64,000 nucleotides of DNA, taken from Tetradesmus obliquus (lineage: Eukaryota > Chlorophyta > Chlorophyceae > Sphaeropleales > Scenedesmaceae). This document shows positions 1 to 12,961 of the stretch, piece after piece. Each line of letters begins with the position of its first letter. Position 1 is the stretch's first letter. The position numbers and the translations under genes were made by a program. The DNA is taken from positions 1,550,001-1,614,000 of the forward strand of contig CP126199.1 of assembly GCA_030272155.1 (NCBI GenBank), given 5' to 3'. The notes under the pieces were generated by a model that saw only the letters and a program-made list of their open reading frames with translations, ran no database searches and was not told the origin of the DNA.

Positions 1-297
1 GGGTCACGGGCCATAACACCACAACAATTTTGATGGAACCATGATACACCGCTGTCTGAGCCGCTGGTGATGCTGGTGGGCAAGGAGCAGCCGCAGGAGC
101 GGTGAGCACAGCACAGCAGCACAGCACAGCAGCACAGCACAGCAGCACAACACAGCACAAAACAGCTCTGAAAACTTCATGTTCACAGCACAGCACTGCA
201 CAGCAGGCAGTGCTCAGCAGCATGCACTGCACCTATGGTGTGTTTTCGTGTGATGTATGTTTGCTGCTGCTGCTGCTGCTGCTGCTGCTGTGTGCAG

Positions 298-887
298 GCG
301 TGACCTTGGGGTGCTGCTGCTGCATGCCGGGCAGCCCGCTGCTGCTGCTGCGGAGCTGGCAGCATACCTGGACAGTACCAGATCAGCAGGTCCAAGGTTT
401 GGCCGAGCTGCTGCTGCTGCTGCTGCTGATCCGCTTGACGTGCGGTTTGCGCAGCAGCTCTGGAAGATGCTGGTTCTGGATACTGGCATTGTTCCTGCAA
501 GGTGAGAGCTGATACACTGCTATCATGCTGCACTTACAGCACAGATCTGGCAGCAGCTGCCACAGCAGCATCTGCAGCAGCAGGACATCTACGTTGTAAA
601 GGGGGAGTTTACAGTTTATGTTGTATGAAGACTTGCTGATCAGCTGAAGCCCTTGCTGCTGTTGATTGCAGCCGCAGGTCCTGCAATGCCATCCGTGATG
701 CCAAATTTGCTAGCCTTCTATTTCTTTCATGCATGCTGTTTGCAGAAGTTCACTGACCTGTTACAACTCTTAAATGTGCTGCAGGGAGTTGATGAGTGTG
801 GAGAAAGTCCTGGCTCAGGGGCTGCCAACAAGCAGCAGCGGCAGCAGCAGCAGTAGCAGTGATGGTTACAAACCTTTGACCTGGTGA
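298..887 (+). CDS. 3' end of a TPR-like protein gene (partial, 2 exons seen)
   Basis: Two exons fit together. Exon 298-501 follows a CTG run ending in TGTGCAG and stops at a CAAG|GTGAGA donor. Exon 785-887 follows CTGCAG and ends in TGA. The splice phases agree, with an Arg codon split at both boundaries. The first exon begins RRDLGVLLLHAGQPAAAAAE and continues to LAAYLD, which reads like one tetratricopeptide helix pair of the kind seen after transglutaminase-like (SirB1-type) domains. The second exon adds about 33 residues with a Ser-rich tail ending GYKPLTW. The 5' part of the gene lies outside the window, so the full protein cannot be named. The TPR reading is inferred from the helix pattern. 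The alternative is an unrelated Ala-rich helical protein. Confidence 0.5.
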
Positions 888-1860
888 CGGCCTGATGACT
901 CACCTTCAAGCAGAACAACTGGCTGCTAGTGGGATTTGCTGCCGGTGTCACACTTTTGTCAGTCTTTTGTCAGTACATGTAGTGTGCACTGGCGTGCCTC
1001 TATGCTGAGTGGATTGTGTATACGCCATCCTGCTCCGTCTGGTAACTTACCAGACGTTGAACTTCACACTGTTGCCAGCTCCAGCAATGGCAGCAGCCGC
1101 GAGACACAATGTGTTTGTCGTGTAACTCACACTGGCTAGTGCCCAGCGACTCTTCTGGCAGAGGATCTGACACATAATTGCAGACATCTGCAGGTGTCCC
1201 TCCATGTAGTGGGGGAATCTGACAGGCGTGCCAGTGTCACGTGTGGCACGCACCGACTGTGGCCGTGTTATGGTGTTATGTCAGTTACAGCCAGACCCGC
1301 AGCCCTGAAACCTGCTAGGGTTGCAGCTTGAGCTTGCACGCCTTGCTGCATCTGTGTCCAAGAGCAAATGCAGAAGCAAAAGCAGAAAGAAAAACATACT
1401 GTGCAGAACGTTGTGCTGCCACCTGCTGGGTACAGTTGCATTTGCCAGCCCGGCACAGTTGTGTGCTTGTATCAAACATACAAACTCACAAGCAGACCAT
1501 GGTCGCAACTAAATCACCCATACATACTCAGTGGGCGGCTGTACATGTGCACGATTTTGTGGCAGCAACTGACAGATTCCGTGCAACACAGCCTGAGTTC
1601 CTTCATGGAACAAGTTGCAGTACACCTTCCAGCAACTGCTTGCCGTGGCTGACAACACACACAGCGGCTATGTTTACAGCACCAATGTGCTGTAACAAAA
1701 CAGCCCACATCAACCAGCTTCCCAACCTCGGCAGTTGGGGTCAAACATGACAAGCATTTGTATGCAAGGCGGCTGCGTACCTGTTCAAAATGTATAGATA
1801 ACATAATGTATGCAAAGTGATAGGACCCCAACCACATCGGCCATGATGTGCATGCTGTGT
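888..1860. other. 3' UTR and intergenic, no gene seen
   Basis: After the stop of the TPR-like gene I see only short ORFs without family resemblance, a candidate poly(A) signal and no strong repeats. The end of this stretch runs into the tandem repeat block at 1861. Confidence 0.5.
1121..1125 (+). promoter_or_regulatory. candidate TGTAA polyadenylation signal
   Basis: TGTAA, the usual chlorophyte poly(A) signal, lies about 235 bases after the TGA of the upstream TPR-like gene on the same strand. The match is short, so it is only suggestive. Confidence 0.35.
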
Positions 1861-3597
1861 TACTAGCAGTTTCCCGTGACTACGTCACTCCTATCTAGTA
1901 ATGATGGGCGGCACCTGTGCTTGCTGGTGCTGTCCTCAAGGCAGCAACTGCAACACCTGCAATCTTAGCAGCCACCCATGATCATCCCTAACCCGTTCGC
2001 CTTTCGCTGAAAGTAATATTCTCACGCCATCGCGTTTCAGATATCGTTGCTTCACTGCCTGCTGTTCCTGCTGTAGCCCGTGATGTTTTGCAGTAGCACC
2101 CCGCAACAGAACACCGCTGCACCCAGCCCACGGCTTCGAAACGACTTCACATGTCTATACTAACTTTTATCTGTTGCTCTCGCACTCTCGTTTGCATCCT
2201 CTGCACATCATCCAATCGCCCTGGGGTTCAACGGCCAGGTCCTAAGCCAGGCTTCTGACTGACTGACTGACGGACAGTTTTTTTTTTCTAGTAGTGGACT
2301 AGCAGTTTCCCGTGACTACGTCACTCCTATCTAGCAAGGATGGGAGGCACCCGTGCTTGCTGGTGCTGTCCTCAAGGCAGCAACTGCAACACCTGCAATC
2401 TTAGCAGCCACCCATGATCATCCCTATCCCGTTCGCTTTTCGCTGAAAGTAATATTCTCACGCCATCGCTTTTCAGATATTGTTGCTTCACTGCCTGCTG
2501 TTCCTGCTGTAGCCCGTGATGTTTTGCATAGCACCCCAGCAACAGAACACCGCTGCACCCAGCCCACGGCTTCGAAACGACTTCACATGTCTACACTAAC
2601 TCTTATCTGTTGCTCTCGCACTCTCGTTTGCGTCTTCTGCACTTTTTCGGATCGCCCTGGGGTTCAAGGGCCAGGTCCTAAGCCAGGCTTCTGACGGACT
2701 GACGGACGGACCGTATTTTTTTCTAGTGGTAGACTAGCAGTCTCCCGTGACTACGTCACTCCTATCTAGTAATGATGGGAGGCACCCGTGCTTGCTGGTG
2801 CTGTCTTCAAGGCAGCAGTTGCAACACCTGCAATCTTAGCAGCCACCCATGATCATCCCTATCCCGTTCGCCTTTCGCTGAAAGTAATATTCTCACGCCA
2901 TCGCTTCCCAGATATCGTTGCTTCACTGCCTGCTGTTCCTGCTGTAGCCCGTGATGTTTTGCAGTAGCATCCCGCAACAGAACACCGCTGCACCCAGCCC
3001 ACGGCTTTGAAACGACTTCATATGTCTAAACTAACTTTTATCTGTTGCTCTCGCACTCTCGTTTGCTTCCTCTGCACTTTTTCGAATCGCCCTGGGGTTC
3101 AAGGGCCAGGTCCTAAGCCAGGCTTCTGACGGACGGACTGACGGACGGACACTTATACTAGCAGTTTCCCGTGACTACGTCACTCTTATCTAGGATGGGA
3201 GGCACCCGTGCTTGCTGGTGCTGTCCTCAAGGCAGCAACTGCAACACCTGCAATCTTAGCAGCCACCCATGATCATCCCTATCCCGTTCGCTTTTCGCTG
3301 AAAGTAATATTCTCACGCCATCGCTTTTCAGATATTGTTGCTTCACTGCCTGCTGTTCCTGCTGTAGCCCGTGATGTTTTGCATAGCACCCCAGCAACAG
3401 AACACCGCTGCACCCAGCCCACGGCTTCGAAACGACTTCACATGTCTACACTAACTTTTATCTGTTGCTCTCGCGCCTTCGTTTGCGTCCTCTGCACTTT
3501 TTCGGATCGCCCTGGGGTTCAACGGCCAGGTCCTAAGCCAGGCTTCTGACGGACGGACAGTATTTTTTTCTAGTAGTGGATTTTCTAGTAGTGGATA
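1861..3597 (+). repeat. four tandem copies of a ~430 bp repeat
   Basis: Four near-identical units start at about 1863, 2298, 2742 and 3160. Each opens with CTAGCAGTTTCCCGTGACTA and closes with a run of GACT/GACG tetramers, a T-rich stretch and CTAGTAGTGGA. The units differ by point changes and small indels. A 113-codon ORF is open in units 2 and 4 but broken in 1 and 3 by a one-base difference (GCAGTAGCACC against GCATAGCACC), so a protein-coding role is unlikely. The tetranucleotide tail plus oligo-T resembles the 3' ends of short retroelements. Arrangement as a head-to-tail array suggests local amplification or a satellite seed. The family is not recognised. Confidence 0.8.
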
Positions 3598-3759
3598 GAT
3601 GCCATGGCATGATATGATGTATTGCACGTATTTTGTATAACGTCCTATGCCAACATGCTGGCAGCTGCAAAATCGCAGTGGCTGCCATCACGCGGCCTCA
3701 AGCAGGCAACAACATGAGGGAAGCGCTGCTGCGACAGCCTAAAGTCCTGCCACCTGCCA

Positions 3760-4125
3760 CCTGCCACGTGCTGATGGGTGCTGGCGCATGCACTCCACCG
3801 CCGGTGGCTCCTAAAAGTGCAACATACGATGCTGCACACATATCACCATGCTGTACAGTGCTCAAGAGTGGTGCCACCCGCCACTTGCCGGTAGATGCCG
3901 GTACATGCATGCACTCCGCCGTGTGTTGGCTTCCCCAAGTGCAACATGCTATGCAAAGTGCAACATAGCATCTTGCACAGAGATCACCTTCCTGTACAGT
4001 GCCCATAGTGGCCCAGCTGCCACGCGCCGGCAGATCCTGGCAGATGCATCCCACCGCCGGTGGCTTCCAAAGTGCGTGCAACGTAGCATATTGCACAGAT
4101 ATCACCGCCCTGTACAGTGACCAAT
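3760..4125. repeat. three degenerate ~120 bp tandem units
   Basis: The unit contains a Pro-rich-looking block (CCACCGCCGGTGGC or a variant), then AAAGTGCAACATA, then GCACAxATATCACC and CTGTACAGTG. It recurs at about 3770-3870, 3880-3995 and 4005-4125 with substitutions and small indels. Both strands have open frames through it only because of the repeat composition. No gene is supported. Confidence 0.6.
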
Positions 4126-5804
4126 GCACCAGGCACACGTGTCTTGTGCCAGTGTACTGCATTTTCTTGCCAGGGCCGTTTTGTGACTGGTATCACCACT
4201 GCAGCAAACACACACTCGGGTAAGGAATACTAGGCAGTAGGGATCAAAGGCGAGAGCCCTCAAGCTGATAAACATAGTAAGCTTCTCAGTGACTCGAATC
4301 CTGCAAAATGTCATATTGCACCACGCTTCTCCATGCTTCCGGACCCCTGCAGCATGCACGTCATGGGAGACATTGCGCTGCATTGTGAGAGCAGCATCCT
4401 TCTAGCGCTTTTGATTGGTGGCAACAGCTGCTGCAGCGCAGAGTTGCACAGCATGTGGTCGGCTGCTGCTGCCAGGCACACACTCAGACGTTCTGCCGAC
4501 AGCTGCTGGCAAGATGCCCTGTATTGCACTCACGCATGACTCAACATATGCCAATACTACTGCAGATACACACCGCAGCTAAAACAAACACACCACGCCG
4601 TGGTAAAGAGAGCACAGGCGCCCAGCGTGGCTCTGCAATAAACGCTACACCTGGCAAGATGCAAGCTACCAACACCCGAGCAACACAACAGACCCGCATG
4701 CAAAACCACTACCAAATGGATTCCAATGCATTCCAATGTCGTCTATCGCGCCTCATTTAAGTGCTCAGCGCTCCTATGAATTCAGGCCCCCAAAAGACGC
4801 AGCAAGGCTGCTTTAGCGATCCATGCAGTGTACCGATGCACAAGCAGCATTAGAGAGCCTCCTGACAATCTGATGCAAGGATGCAGCCCTCAATCATGCA
4901 GTCTACTATACGAAGAGATGCAGCAAAGATTATGTGCAGTCCCTCAACCATACTGCTGCAAAAAGCCCGCCAGCAGCAGCAGCACACTATCAGCAGCAGC
5001 ATATTGCCAATCCAGCGACAGCAGCAAGGCCAAGATTCTCTGTTCTTGCGCCCAGCAACATGATGATGCAAGCTTACATACACTCAATTCTATTGGCAGC
5101 TCGGACATGCCTCTAAACCTCCATCAACAGCAAATGTCAATACCAGGTCATCCTCCACCTTTTGAGAATCGGGTCATGCCCCACACGCACACACACACAC
5201 TATGCACAGTTCAGAGCCCAACTACAAGCCAGCTACAGCCAAGCTCCCTGAGGATGCACAAACTCCAACTTTGACCCAAGTTTGACCCAACTTTGAATAA
5301 AGTTAAACCACAGCTTGCACACGCGTGGCACGCCTGTCGCTCAAACAAAGACCAGGCAGGCAGGCTGCCCCTGATCTGATTCGCAGCACCATCAAAGGTA
5401 CAGTCAGGCTGCGTATGTCAACCATGCCACATCACGTCCAGCACGGGTTCACTGCAACTGACAACAATCAGTTGCTCGCCTGTATTGCAGTCCCACCGGT
5501 AATATGCAGGCATGTTGCTGCAGCAAGCTTGCATGGCAGCTTGCTGTTTCCACGATGCTGCCAAAAGATAAGAGTTCAAAGTTATGCTCCAGGAAATCAT
5601 CAACCAGTAGGTGACTCCGTAAAGGTTCATGCTGAACAGGTCATCAAGAGAACACACCATGCCGTTAGCTAAGGCAGTGCGCGGCATCTTGCAACAAGAC
5701 ACAGCACAGCAGCACACAAAGGTCAACACCTAAACCGGCAATGCACAGGCACCTGATTGCCGCAGCAAGTTTGAAGCACAACCGCATCACCTCTGCCTAG
5801 GGTT
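4126..5804. other. intergenic, no gene seen
   Basis: Only short ORFs with no family resemblance. A small direct repeat of a TTTGACCCAA motif lies at about 5269-5295. This stretch probably includes the 3' UTR of the minus-strand membrane-protein gene ending at 5805. Confidence 0.5.
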
Positions 5805-7190
5805 TCAGTCACACGTGTACTGCATACGCACGGCAGCAGCCAGGCACGCATGCCACGACGCCAAGCATGCCGTAACAATTAGCAGCGCACTGCACAGCAG
5901 CCCAACCAGCGGCTGCTTCGATTCAGCTTCAAACCCGGCCTCCAAAACAGAAACAGAAGCAGGGCCTGCTGATAACACTGCTGCTGATGCTGACGCTGAT
6001 GCGGCTCCTTGCTGCTGCTGCCTGGCAGACGTCACCTGATAAGATTTCATGAAGCTGCGTTTCAACGAGCGCTCTATGCTGTACTGAAGGAAGCACGGCA
6101 CCAGCACCACAAGCAGCACATTTGCATACATTGACAGCACCAGCGAGGCGCCGCCGATGCTGCCACACACCTGCTGAACAGACTCACTACACGCCCCAAC
6201 CTCGCCAACTGCCAAGGCAGGACTTGTGCTGCCTCTCAACAGCAGTAAGCTCCCCCAATGCGCAACACTTCCAAATGCATTACACGCCTGCTGCAGCAGT
6301 ACGTGCAGCTCTGGCAATGTGGTCAACATGCAATGCTGTAAGCTGCACATGCGTAGTGTGAACACCAGCGTCAGCAGCTGGCACGGGATCGCATACCGCA
6401 CTGGCAAAACAAAGTTGGACGGTGCCATTGCAACTAACGGAAAAGCAAGCACACTGCGCAGCAGCTTAAGCCACGCATAGCCGGTCACCAAGAAGGTGCC
6501 ACCGCTGCTGCTTGTGAGGGTGCCTTGCACTGTTGATGCATGCTGCTGGTTGCTTGCTGCTGCTGACAGCCCCATGAAAGCCAGCCGCACTAGCCGGTGT
6601 GCCGCAATAATGTGCATGCGGTGGCGCTGGTGACGCCGCGGGTGACGCCACAGCAGCAGCAGCTGCGCGGCGGCTGTTACAAAGTAGAGTGAGAACTGCA
6701 GCGTGAAGTGCCACATGGCTGGGTTCAGCAGGTTGGGCCGGAACATGCGCAGGAGCGTGAAGTTTATGAACACGGCATACAGCAGCGCCAGCGCATCCCA
6801 TCGCGTGTACACCCTGCGGGGCAGCAGCACGAGCGGGGGGCCATCTCTTTAGCAATTGGCTGTGGTGTAGTGCTGAGGCGTTAGTGTGCAGGATTCGTTG
6901 TGGAAGCAAAGCACCTTCATGCTTCAAAGAGCACTAGGCCGACCCCGTTATTGTGGAGGGTTGGAAGGCTCTGCTGCTGCCTAATGTTGAAGTTGCTTTG
7001 CTACACACTGCTGTGCTGTCCAGGACCTGCTGCCACTGCTGGCTGCTGCTGTGCCATGGTAAAACATGGTATTTGAAAGTTTTTTTGCGCACCTGAGGCA
7101 GTCAGAGCTGGCGTAAAACTCCTTCTCCAGGCGACCCAGGTGCAACAGCAGCCCCATACGCCCAACGCTCTCGGGGTGTGCCTTAGACAT
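5805..7190 (-). CDS. multipass membrane protein, family unknown (2 exons)
   Basis: Exon 1 runs 7190-7093 (ATG to CTCAG|GTGCGC) and exon 2 runs 6813-5805 (after CCCCGCAG, ending in TGA). The split Arg codon matches in phase, giving 368 aa. At the junction the protein reads SDCLR then VYTRWDALALLYAVF. At least five hydrophobic segments are visible: near the start (ALALLYAVFINFTLL), then WHFTLQFSLYFVTAAAQLLLL, a weaker pair in the middle (CQLLTLVFTLRMCS), VLSMYANVLLVVLVPCFLQY, and a C-terminal one (LLCSALLIVTACLASWHACL). A basic loop with His/Arg (WRHPRRHQRHRMH) follows the second segment, and a Gln/Ala-rich loop precedes the last. It is divergently placed to the chitinase gene across about 0.9 kb. 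I do not recognise the family. More 5' exons are possible. Confidence 0.6.
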
Positions 7191-8042
7191 TTGGGTACCC
7201 CAAGCCCCCTTACATTACTACTTTTTGTCAGCGATCATATTGATGATTGACGTTTCGTCTGTGAACAGTTGCTGGCGTACGCAGGGGGGCTGATGAGCGC
7301 AAATTCACAGCTGCACCGACCACTGGACAGGCAAGCAATGCACCGAATACACTTAAGGATATCAATCAAACACCATATCAAGCGGCAGATCATATCTCTG
7401 GATTCTGAGTGAAAGTGTCAAGCTAAAAATTGTCAGCAGCAAGCGTCATGTTTGGTGACACCACCAGAACGCCGGCGATTACCAGTGGTCTCGCTGACTT
7501 TTAACGTTAAATGATAAGAAAGCTTTTTCGGGTCATGTATGGCCGCTTGCCTGGCGTGTGCAAAGACTTTGTGTACTGCCTGCCTGCAGCTTAAAGCCTT
7601 GCAGCCGGGCTGGTGCAGCAGTGACCAGAGATCGCAAGCCAGCCTCCGTCCATAGAGACTTTGATTACCTTGCATAACAATCACATGCCAAAGAGTAGGC
7701 CAATGAGGGCTGTGATTGCGAGAGAGTTGTGCCACACTCATCTCCTGGACTTCAAGTCCTATCCAGCAGCTGAGCTCAGCTGGGCTCAAGCCTCATGAGC
7801 ACCTGAATGCTGGAACTAGCACGGCTGTGCCGACAAAAAGCAGATGACGTTGGGAGCTTGGCAGCTGACAGTCATCCGGAAGCTCAGCAGAAGGACGGTC
7901 ACTGGTTTGACCCGCCTTTAGATAGGCGCGGCATCTCACAGCCGTATGCATAGCATTCATCTTTATAGATGTTCATCTTATTCGTGTTTGCAGTTAACAC
8001 TGCTGTGCAGCTGAAGCTGGCAGAGGGAGCTTCTTTGCGAAG
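7191..8042. other. divergent intergenic region between membrane protein and chitinase genes
   Basis: No coding exon is convincing here. A 118-codon minus-strand ORF at 7433-7789 has no recognisable domain and no splice partner. The region should hold the promoters of both flanking genes. Confidence 0.5.
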
Positions 8043-8052
8043 TATATATAAA
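8043..8052 (+). promoter_or_regulatory. TATA box of the chitinase gene
   Basis: TATATATAAA lies 65 bases upstream of the ATG at 8117. This would place transcription start near 8075-8085 and leave a short 5' UTR of about 35-40 bases. Confidence 0.6.
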
Positions 8053-8116
8053 CTTCAGCAGCTGCAACAGCTACAGAAGAGAATTTGTAATCAACACATC
8101 ATCACAATAAACTACG

Positions 8117-10240
8117 ATGTATAAGTGCGCCATACTGGCGCTCCTTGTGGGGCTGGCCTGCTGCTTGCTGCCACAGCAGACAGCTGGACACGGCTATCTG
8201 GCACAGCCAGTTTCCCGCAACCTATATGCTCGGAGGCAAAACACGTTTTACGATGAAATGAGCGGCAACGGGCTTGGCTTCGGCAACACCAACGGGCCAG
8301 GTGCGGGTGCCTGGCAGCAGCAGATGCTCCACTGTTGGTACCTGATCGTGCTGATATGAGCGATCACTTGCAAACACAAATTAGCACTTTAAACGCTACG
8401 GAATGCCGTTGCGTACACCGCAGTACGCTGCGTCTGCTGCAGCAGCAGCACCTTGACCAGGCGTGCTGCATGCAGCCTGACCAATGCTACTGCTGTGCTG
8501 CCAGGTGGAGCTGTCAACCAGTAACAAGACATTTATGCCCCAACATACCTGTAATTCAGTCTTCTGAGCACCCATGTGTTGAGGAGCGGCGTGGTCAAAT
8601 CTCCGCCATGCCGCTTGCATGCAGGTGTCTGTGGCGACCCTTTCCAGGGCACCAACAGCAACTTCATCATGCAGCCATCACCCATCCAAGGTAAGAATAA
8701 AAACCGGCAGCAGTATCCACGCCTGATACACGCAGCTGCAGCACCACAAACCCTTCAGCGCCACTGTAGTACAGCAGACTGTTTGCAAGCGCAGCTGCAG
8801 CAATTGGCAAAGGTTCACAGCTTGCAGCAGCCGGCCTCTTACCTAGCTGTTCATACACATGCAACACAACTGATTGACGCATAACACTTTGTTATGTATC
8901 CTGTTCCTGCAGCCACCTACAGTCAAGGCGGCGTCATCAGCCTTAGTGTGATCCTCACAGCCAACCACGGAGGCAAGTTCAGCTTCAGGGTGTGCCCCAG
9001 GAGCAGCAACCTGGACGAGGCGTGCTTCGGGTCAAACTTCCTCACCAGGTGCGCAAATAACATACCAAAGTAACATACAAAGTAACATATGAAAACATGT
9101 CATATCATGTATGCGCAGCCGGGAAGTCTACAGCAACTAGCACGCAGCTTAGCTGCTGCTGTACAGCCTGAGAATGGTTGGATACTCTGGAACTGCAGCT
9201 CCCCTTTGGCACTCAACGGCTGCTGCTTCTGCCTGCTGCTGCTGCTGTAGGGTGGACAATGGGCAGACGGACACCTGGATCATGACCTCACAGATGGTGC
9301 GCGCTGCTGCAGCGGTGCCTTGGATGACAGACCTGCTATGAGCAGACAGTGCATACACTAGTTATGCAGGCCACCTTTTGAAAGCACCAAAAAAAACCCA
9401 TCATGCAGCACTAGCGGCGCTCGCTTGGCACCATTGAGCTCTCCCAGTGCAGCTGATGCCGTGCAGTTGCAGCTGGTGTTACCAACAGGTAGTAGCTCAC
9501 TAGACTTTGCACAACAGCAAAACAAGAACGCTTGGCATGATTCTATGGGAGCTGCTCACTCATCGCTGTGCTATTCTGTGCTGGCTGCTGTGCTATCATG
9601 CTGCAGGACTATTCACTGACCTACCAGCTGCCGGCGGGCATCAGCTGCGACGGCGGCTGCGTGCTGCAGTGGCGCTACTTTGCAATGCAGTCCTGCGTGG
9701 AGCGAGGCTGCAACCCCACTTATTGCAGAGCTTATGCTGTCGGCACAAATGCAGTATACGGTGGTCAGCCTGGGTTCTGTGGTGACCCTGGTGTTGCAGC
9801 AGCCGAGTTCTTCCTCAACTGTGCAGGTGGGTTTGGTGCTGCCCGCTCTCCTGGGGTTCAGTGCTACCCCTCTCTCCTGGGGTTTAGTGCTACCCTCTCT
9901 CCTGGGGCTCAGTGCTACCCTCTCTCCTGGGGCTTAGTGCTACCCTCTCTGCTGGGGCTTATGTGGGATTAGGGTGTAGGGTTTGAGCCAGGCAGCTGTG
10001 CAGGCGCTTGGAGCCTGAGTGAGCAGCAGGCTGGTTGGTAGTGCACAGCAGTGCGGTAAACTTCAGTCACTGCTGTCGACACAACAGCGCTGTGCCACAG
10101 GGCTGGATACTGGTGCACATCAGGCACTGCTGTAGCGCTCTGGCCAGGATTCATGTGTGCGGTCATCAAGTACAGCCATCTGAATTTGGCTGCTGCTGCT
10201 GCTGCTGCTGCTTTTGCTGCTGCTGCTGCTGCTGCTGCTT

Positions 10241-10277
<37 letters not shown>

Positions 10278-12923
10278 TGCTGCAGACATCCGCATCACGC
10301 CAAGCGGCGTCGACCTCTCAACCCCTTCCCCTAGCCCGCCCCCTACCCCTACCCCTACCCCTCCTTCACCTTCTCCGGTCACCCCACCAACCAACCCAAG
10401 CCCCAGCCCCAGCCCCAGCCCCACCCCGCAAGCCCCTTCAAACAGCCTGCTGCCAAGTGGTCCGCTGAATGTGGCTTACTACCAGACCTGGAGCGCTGCC
10501 TATGCATCAACTGGCGCGGCAATGGACCTGGCAAAGATTCCAAGTGAGCGGTGATGCGGTATAACAGTTACATAACAGTGCTGTACAGCTGTGCCGTGAG
10601 CGTGTGCCAAACATCTGCCGGCTTGAGATGGGAAAATTTGTAAGGTCCAGGAGGCAATCCCATGTAAGTTTAGAGGCATCATCTGCCTGCTGCCACCGCC
10701 GTCCGGGTCGGCCTCTTTGCTGCACGAGCACGCACCCCCTGCAGTCTGTGTTGCTGACTCAGCTGCTGCTGCTGCTGCTGCTGCTGCCAGGCTACATTAA
10801 CGTCGTCATCGTGAGCTTCGCCCGGCCCGAGTGCACCTACACCAAAGGCAGCCTCAGCTTTGCAGGAACCGGCCTGGATTTCAGCAGCCCAGGGCCAGCT
10901 GTGAAAGCAGCAATTGCGGCGCTGAAAACAGCAACAAGCGGCAACACAAAGGTGCTTCTGGCTGTCGGCGGCGCGACGTTCACCAACTTTGCGTCGATGA
11001 ACACGCAGTGCATCGCGGACATGGTGGAGGACTTTGGCTTTGATGGCGTGGACATTGACTTTGAGGTGCGTGAGAGGGGTGAAACAGCCAATGTTACCTG
11101 GTCAAGTTGAATGTCTCCAGGTTCTGTCAACAAAGTTTCAACAGCTCCGCTGCTGGAACATGCTCCGCCGTGCTTCTAGCAAATGTATGGCTGCTTTTGC
11201 GTATGTCAGCATTGCTGACATGCTGGAGACTTTGGGTTTGGTGGCGTGGACTTTGAGGTGGGTGGCTGCTGCTGCTGCTGCTGCTGCCGTAGCCGTCACC
11301 AATGGGACCAAGAGATGTTACGTGCCCACAAGCAAACATGCAGATGATGCACAATCAGCACTCTTCCAGTGCGTTGAAGCAGCATATTGATCAGCACAAA
11401 CTCCTGTTTGCAAAGCACATCAAGCAGCTGTGGAGCAACAGCTGCAGGGACAATGTGCCACCCGTCACTCCATATGTGTCAACAACCTGCCATGAACTCA
11501 GCACGCACGCAACCGCCTACAAAGCACAGCACGCTCATGTGACTGTTTGTCTTGCCTGCTGCCGCAGCTGCCCTCGACGTGCAGCACAAGTGCTGCCGGC
11601 ACAGTCAGCTGTTCCACCGACACGCTGCTCATATCTGTGACATCAGCGCTGCGTATGGCACTGCCTGTCGGCCAGTACGTCCTGTCCACGGCAACTTGGT
11701 GAGGCGGCGCCGGCTGTATAGCGTTTATTATATTGTTGTGCTGCAGTCGGGAACAGTTACGAACGCGCGAAAATGCCCCTGCTGCTGCCACGCTGGCAGG
11801 TGCATACACCCCCTGATTTGGGCAAGTCTCTCAACCCGCTGATGTCTGGCTCAGTTTGAGTCTGTGCAAGCCCTGATATGCTCTGGTATGGCAATATCCA
11901 TTCATGTTACATTCTTGTACTGCCTGCAGGCACGTGGGATGCTACGGTGAGGGAGCTTTCAAGAACTCCCAGCCCTCCGGCTCTGCTTGGAAAGGTAATG
12001 CATCAACATATTTAAATATCCATAATTTGTAGGAGTGTATGGCCTGACTAAATCAGGAATGATTGAGCTCTCAGCTGGGCTCAGCCCTCCGGCTCTGCTT
12101 GGAAAGGTAACAGGCACTGCATCACGACTTGCATTGAACTTTGCAAATGTCTTTGCTTGACACCAACTGCAACAAGCATTCTTATGCTTACACGCTCAAT
12201 GCATCACACCTTGCAGTGGTGACCGGCGCTGATCCAGTGTGCTGCGCCAGTTCATCGCTTGCGTCAGCATTTGTCGTAATGCCACACGTGTCATGACTGC
12301 GACTGTTTACAAACCTTACTTGTGTATTTATGTATACTGTACAGTGTCAGCGGCACATCTTGCCTGTGCATGCCCCTATGGCCTCCCTCAACTGGAAAGA
12401 GCACAGCAACTGCGGCAAGCGCACTTGATGCCAGCACACTTGCCTCATCCCTCACTGCTTCAATGAAAACAATAATCTATGCATCGATGGATTTGCCTAA
12501 AGGAAAACAATTATCTATGCACCGAATGGATGCACTGCTGCTGCTGCTGCTGCTGCTGCAGGTGCTAACCTGGCCCTGGCCAAGTCAGGTGCGGGGCAGC
12601 AGCTGGACCTGATCAACATCATGGCCTACGATGCCGGCAATGTTGCCAGCACGGGCTTCAACCCCACCGAGTCGTACCTGGCACACCGCGCCTACTGGAA
12701 GACACAAGCCATCGCCCTGGGGGTGCAGGTGAGAAAGCGGTGACATGATGCACAGGAAGTGTGCTGCTGCAAATATATCGGTGGACGGAGGTTCACCGAT
12801 GCAGAGTGTCGATACCGGCTACTCTTGGAGGGCGTTGCTGCTGCCGTGGCTTGCCGTCGGATATACTCGTAGGTTGTGCAGCTGTGATCCCTGCCATGCA
12901 CAATGTTATTCTGAAGCAACATG

Positions 12924-12961
<38 letters not shown>

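Noticed and set aside
2353..3549. 113-codon ORFs in two of the four ~430 bp repeat units as a small gene family
   Set aside because: The same frame is broken in the other two units by a single-base difference, there is no domain and no splice or promoter context; the repeat explains the similarity.
1861..3597. Pol III-type internal promoter in the ~430 bp repeat (GGTTCAA near the 3' end, oligo-T end)
   Set aside because: The B-box match is off by one at a required base and no A-box could be placed at the usual distance.
4280..4310. tRNA T-arm-like ACTCGAATCC
   Set aside because: No matching acceptor stem, D-arm or anticodon arm upstream at tRNA distances.
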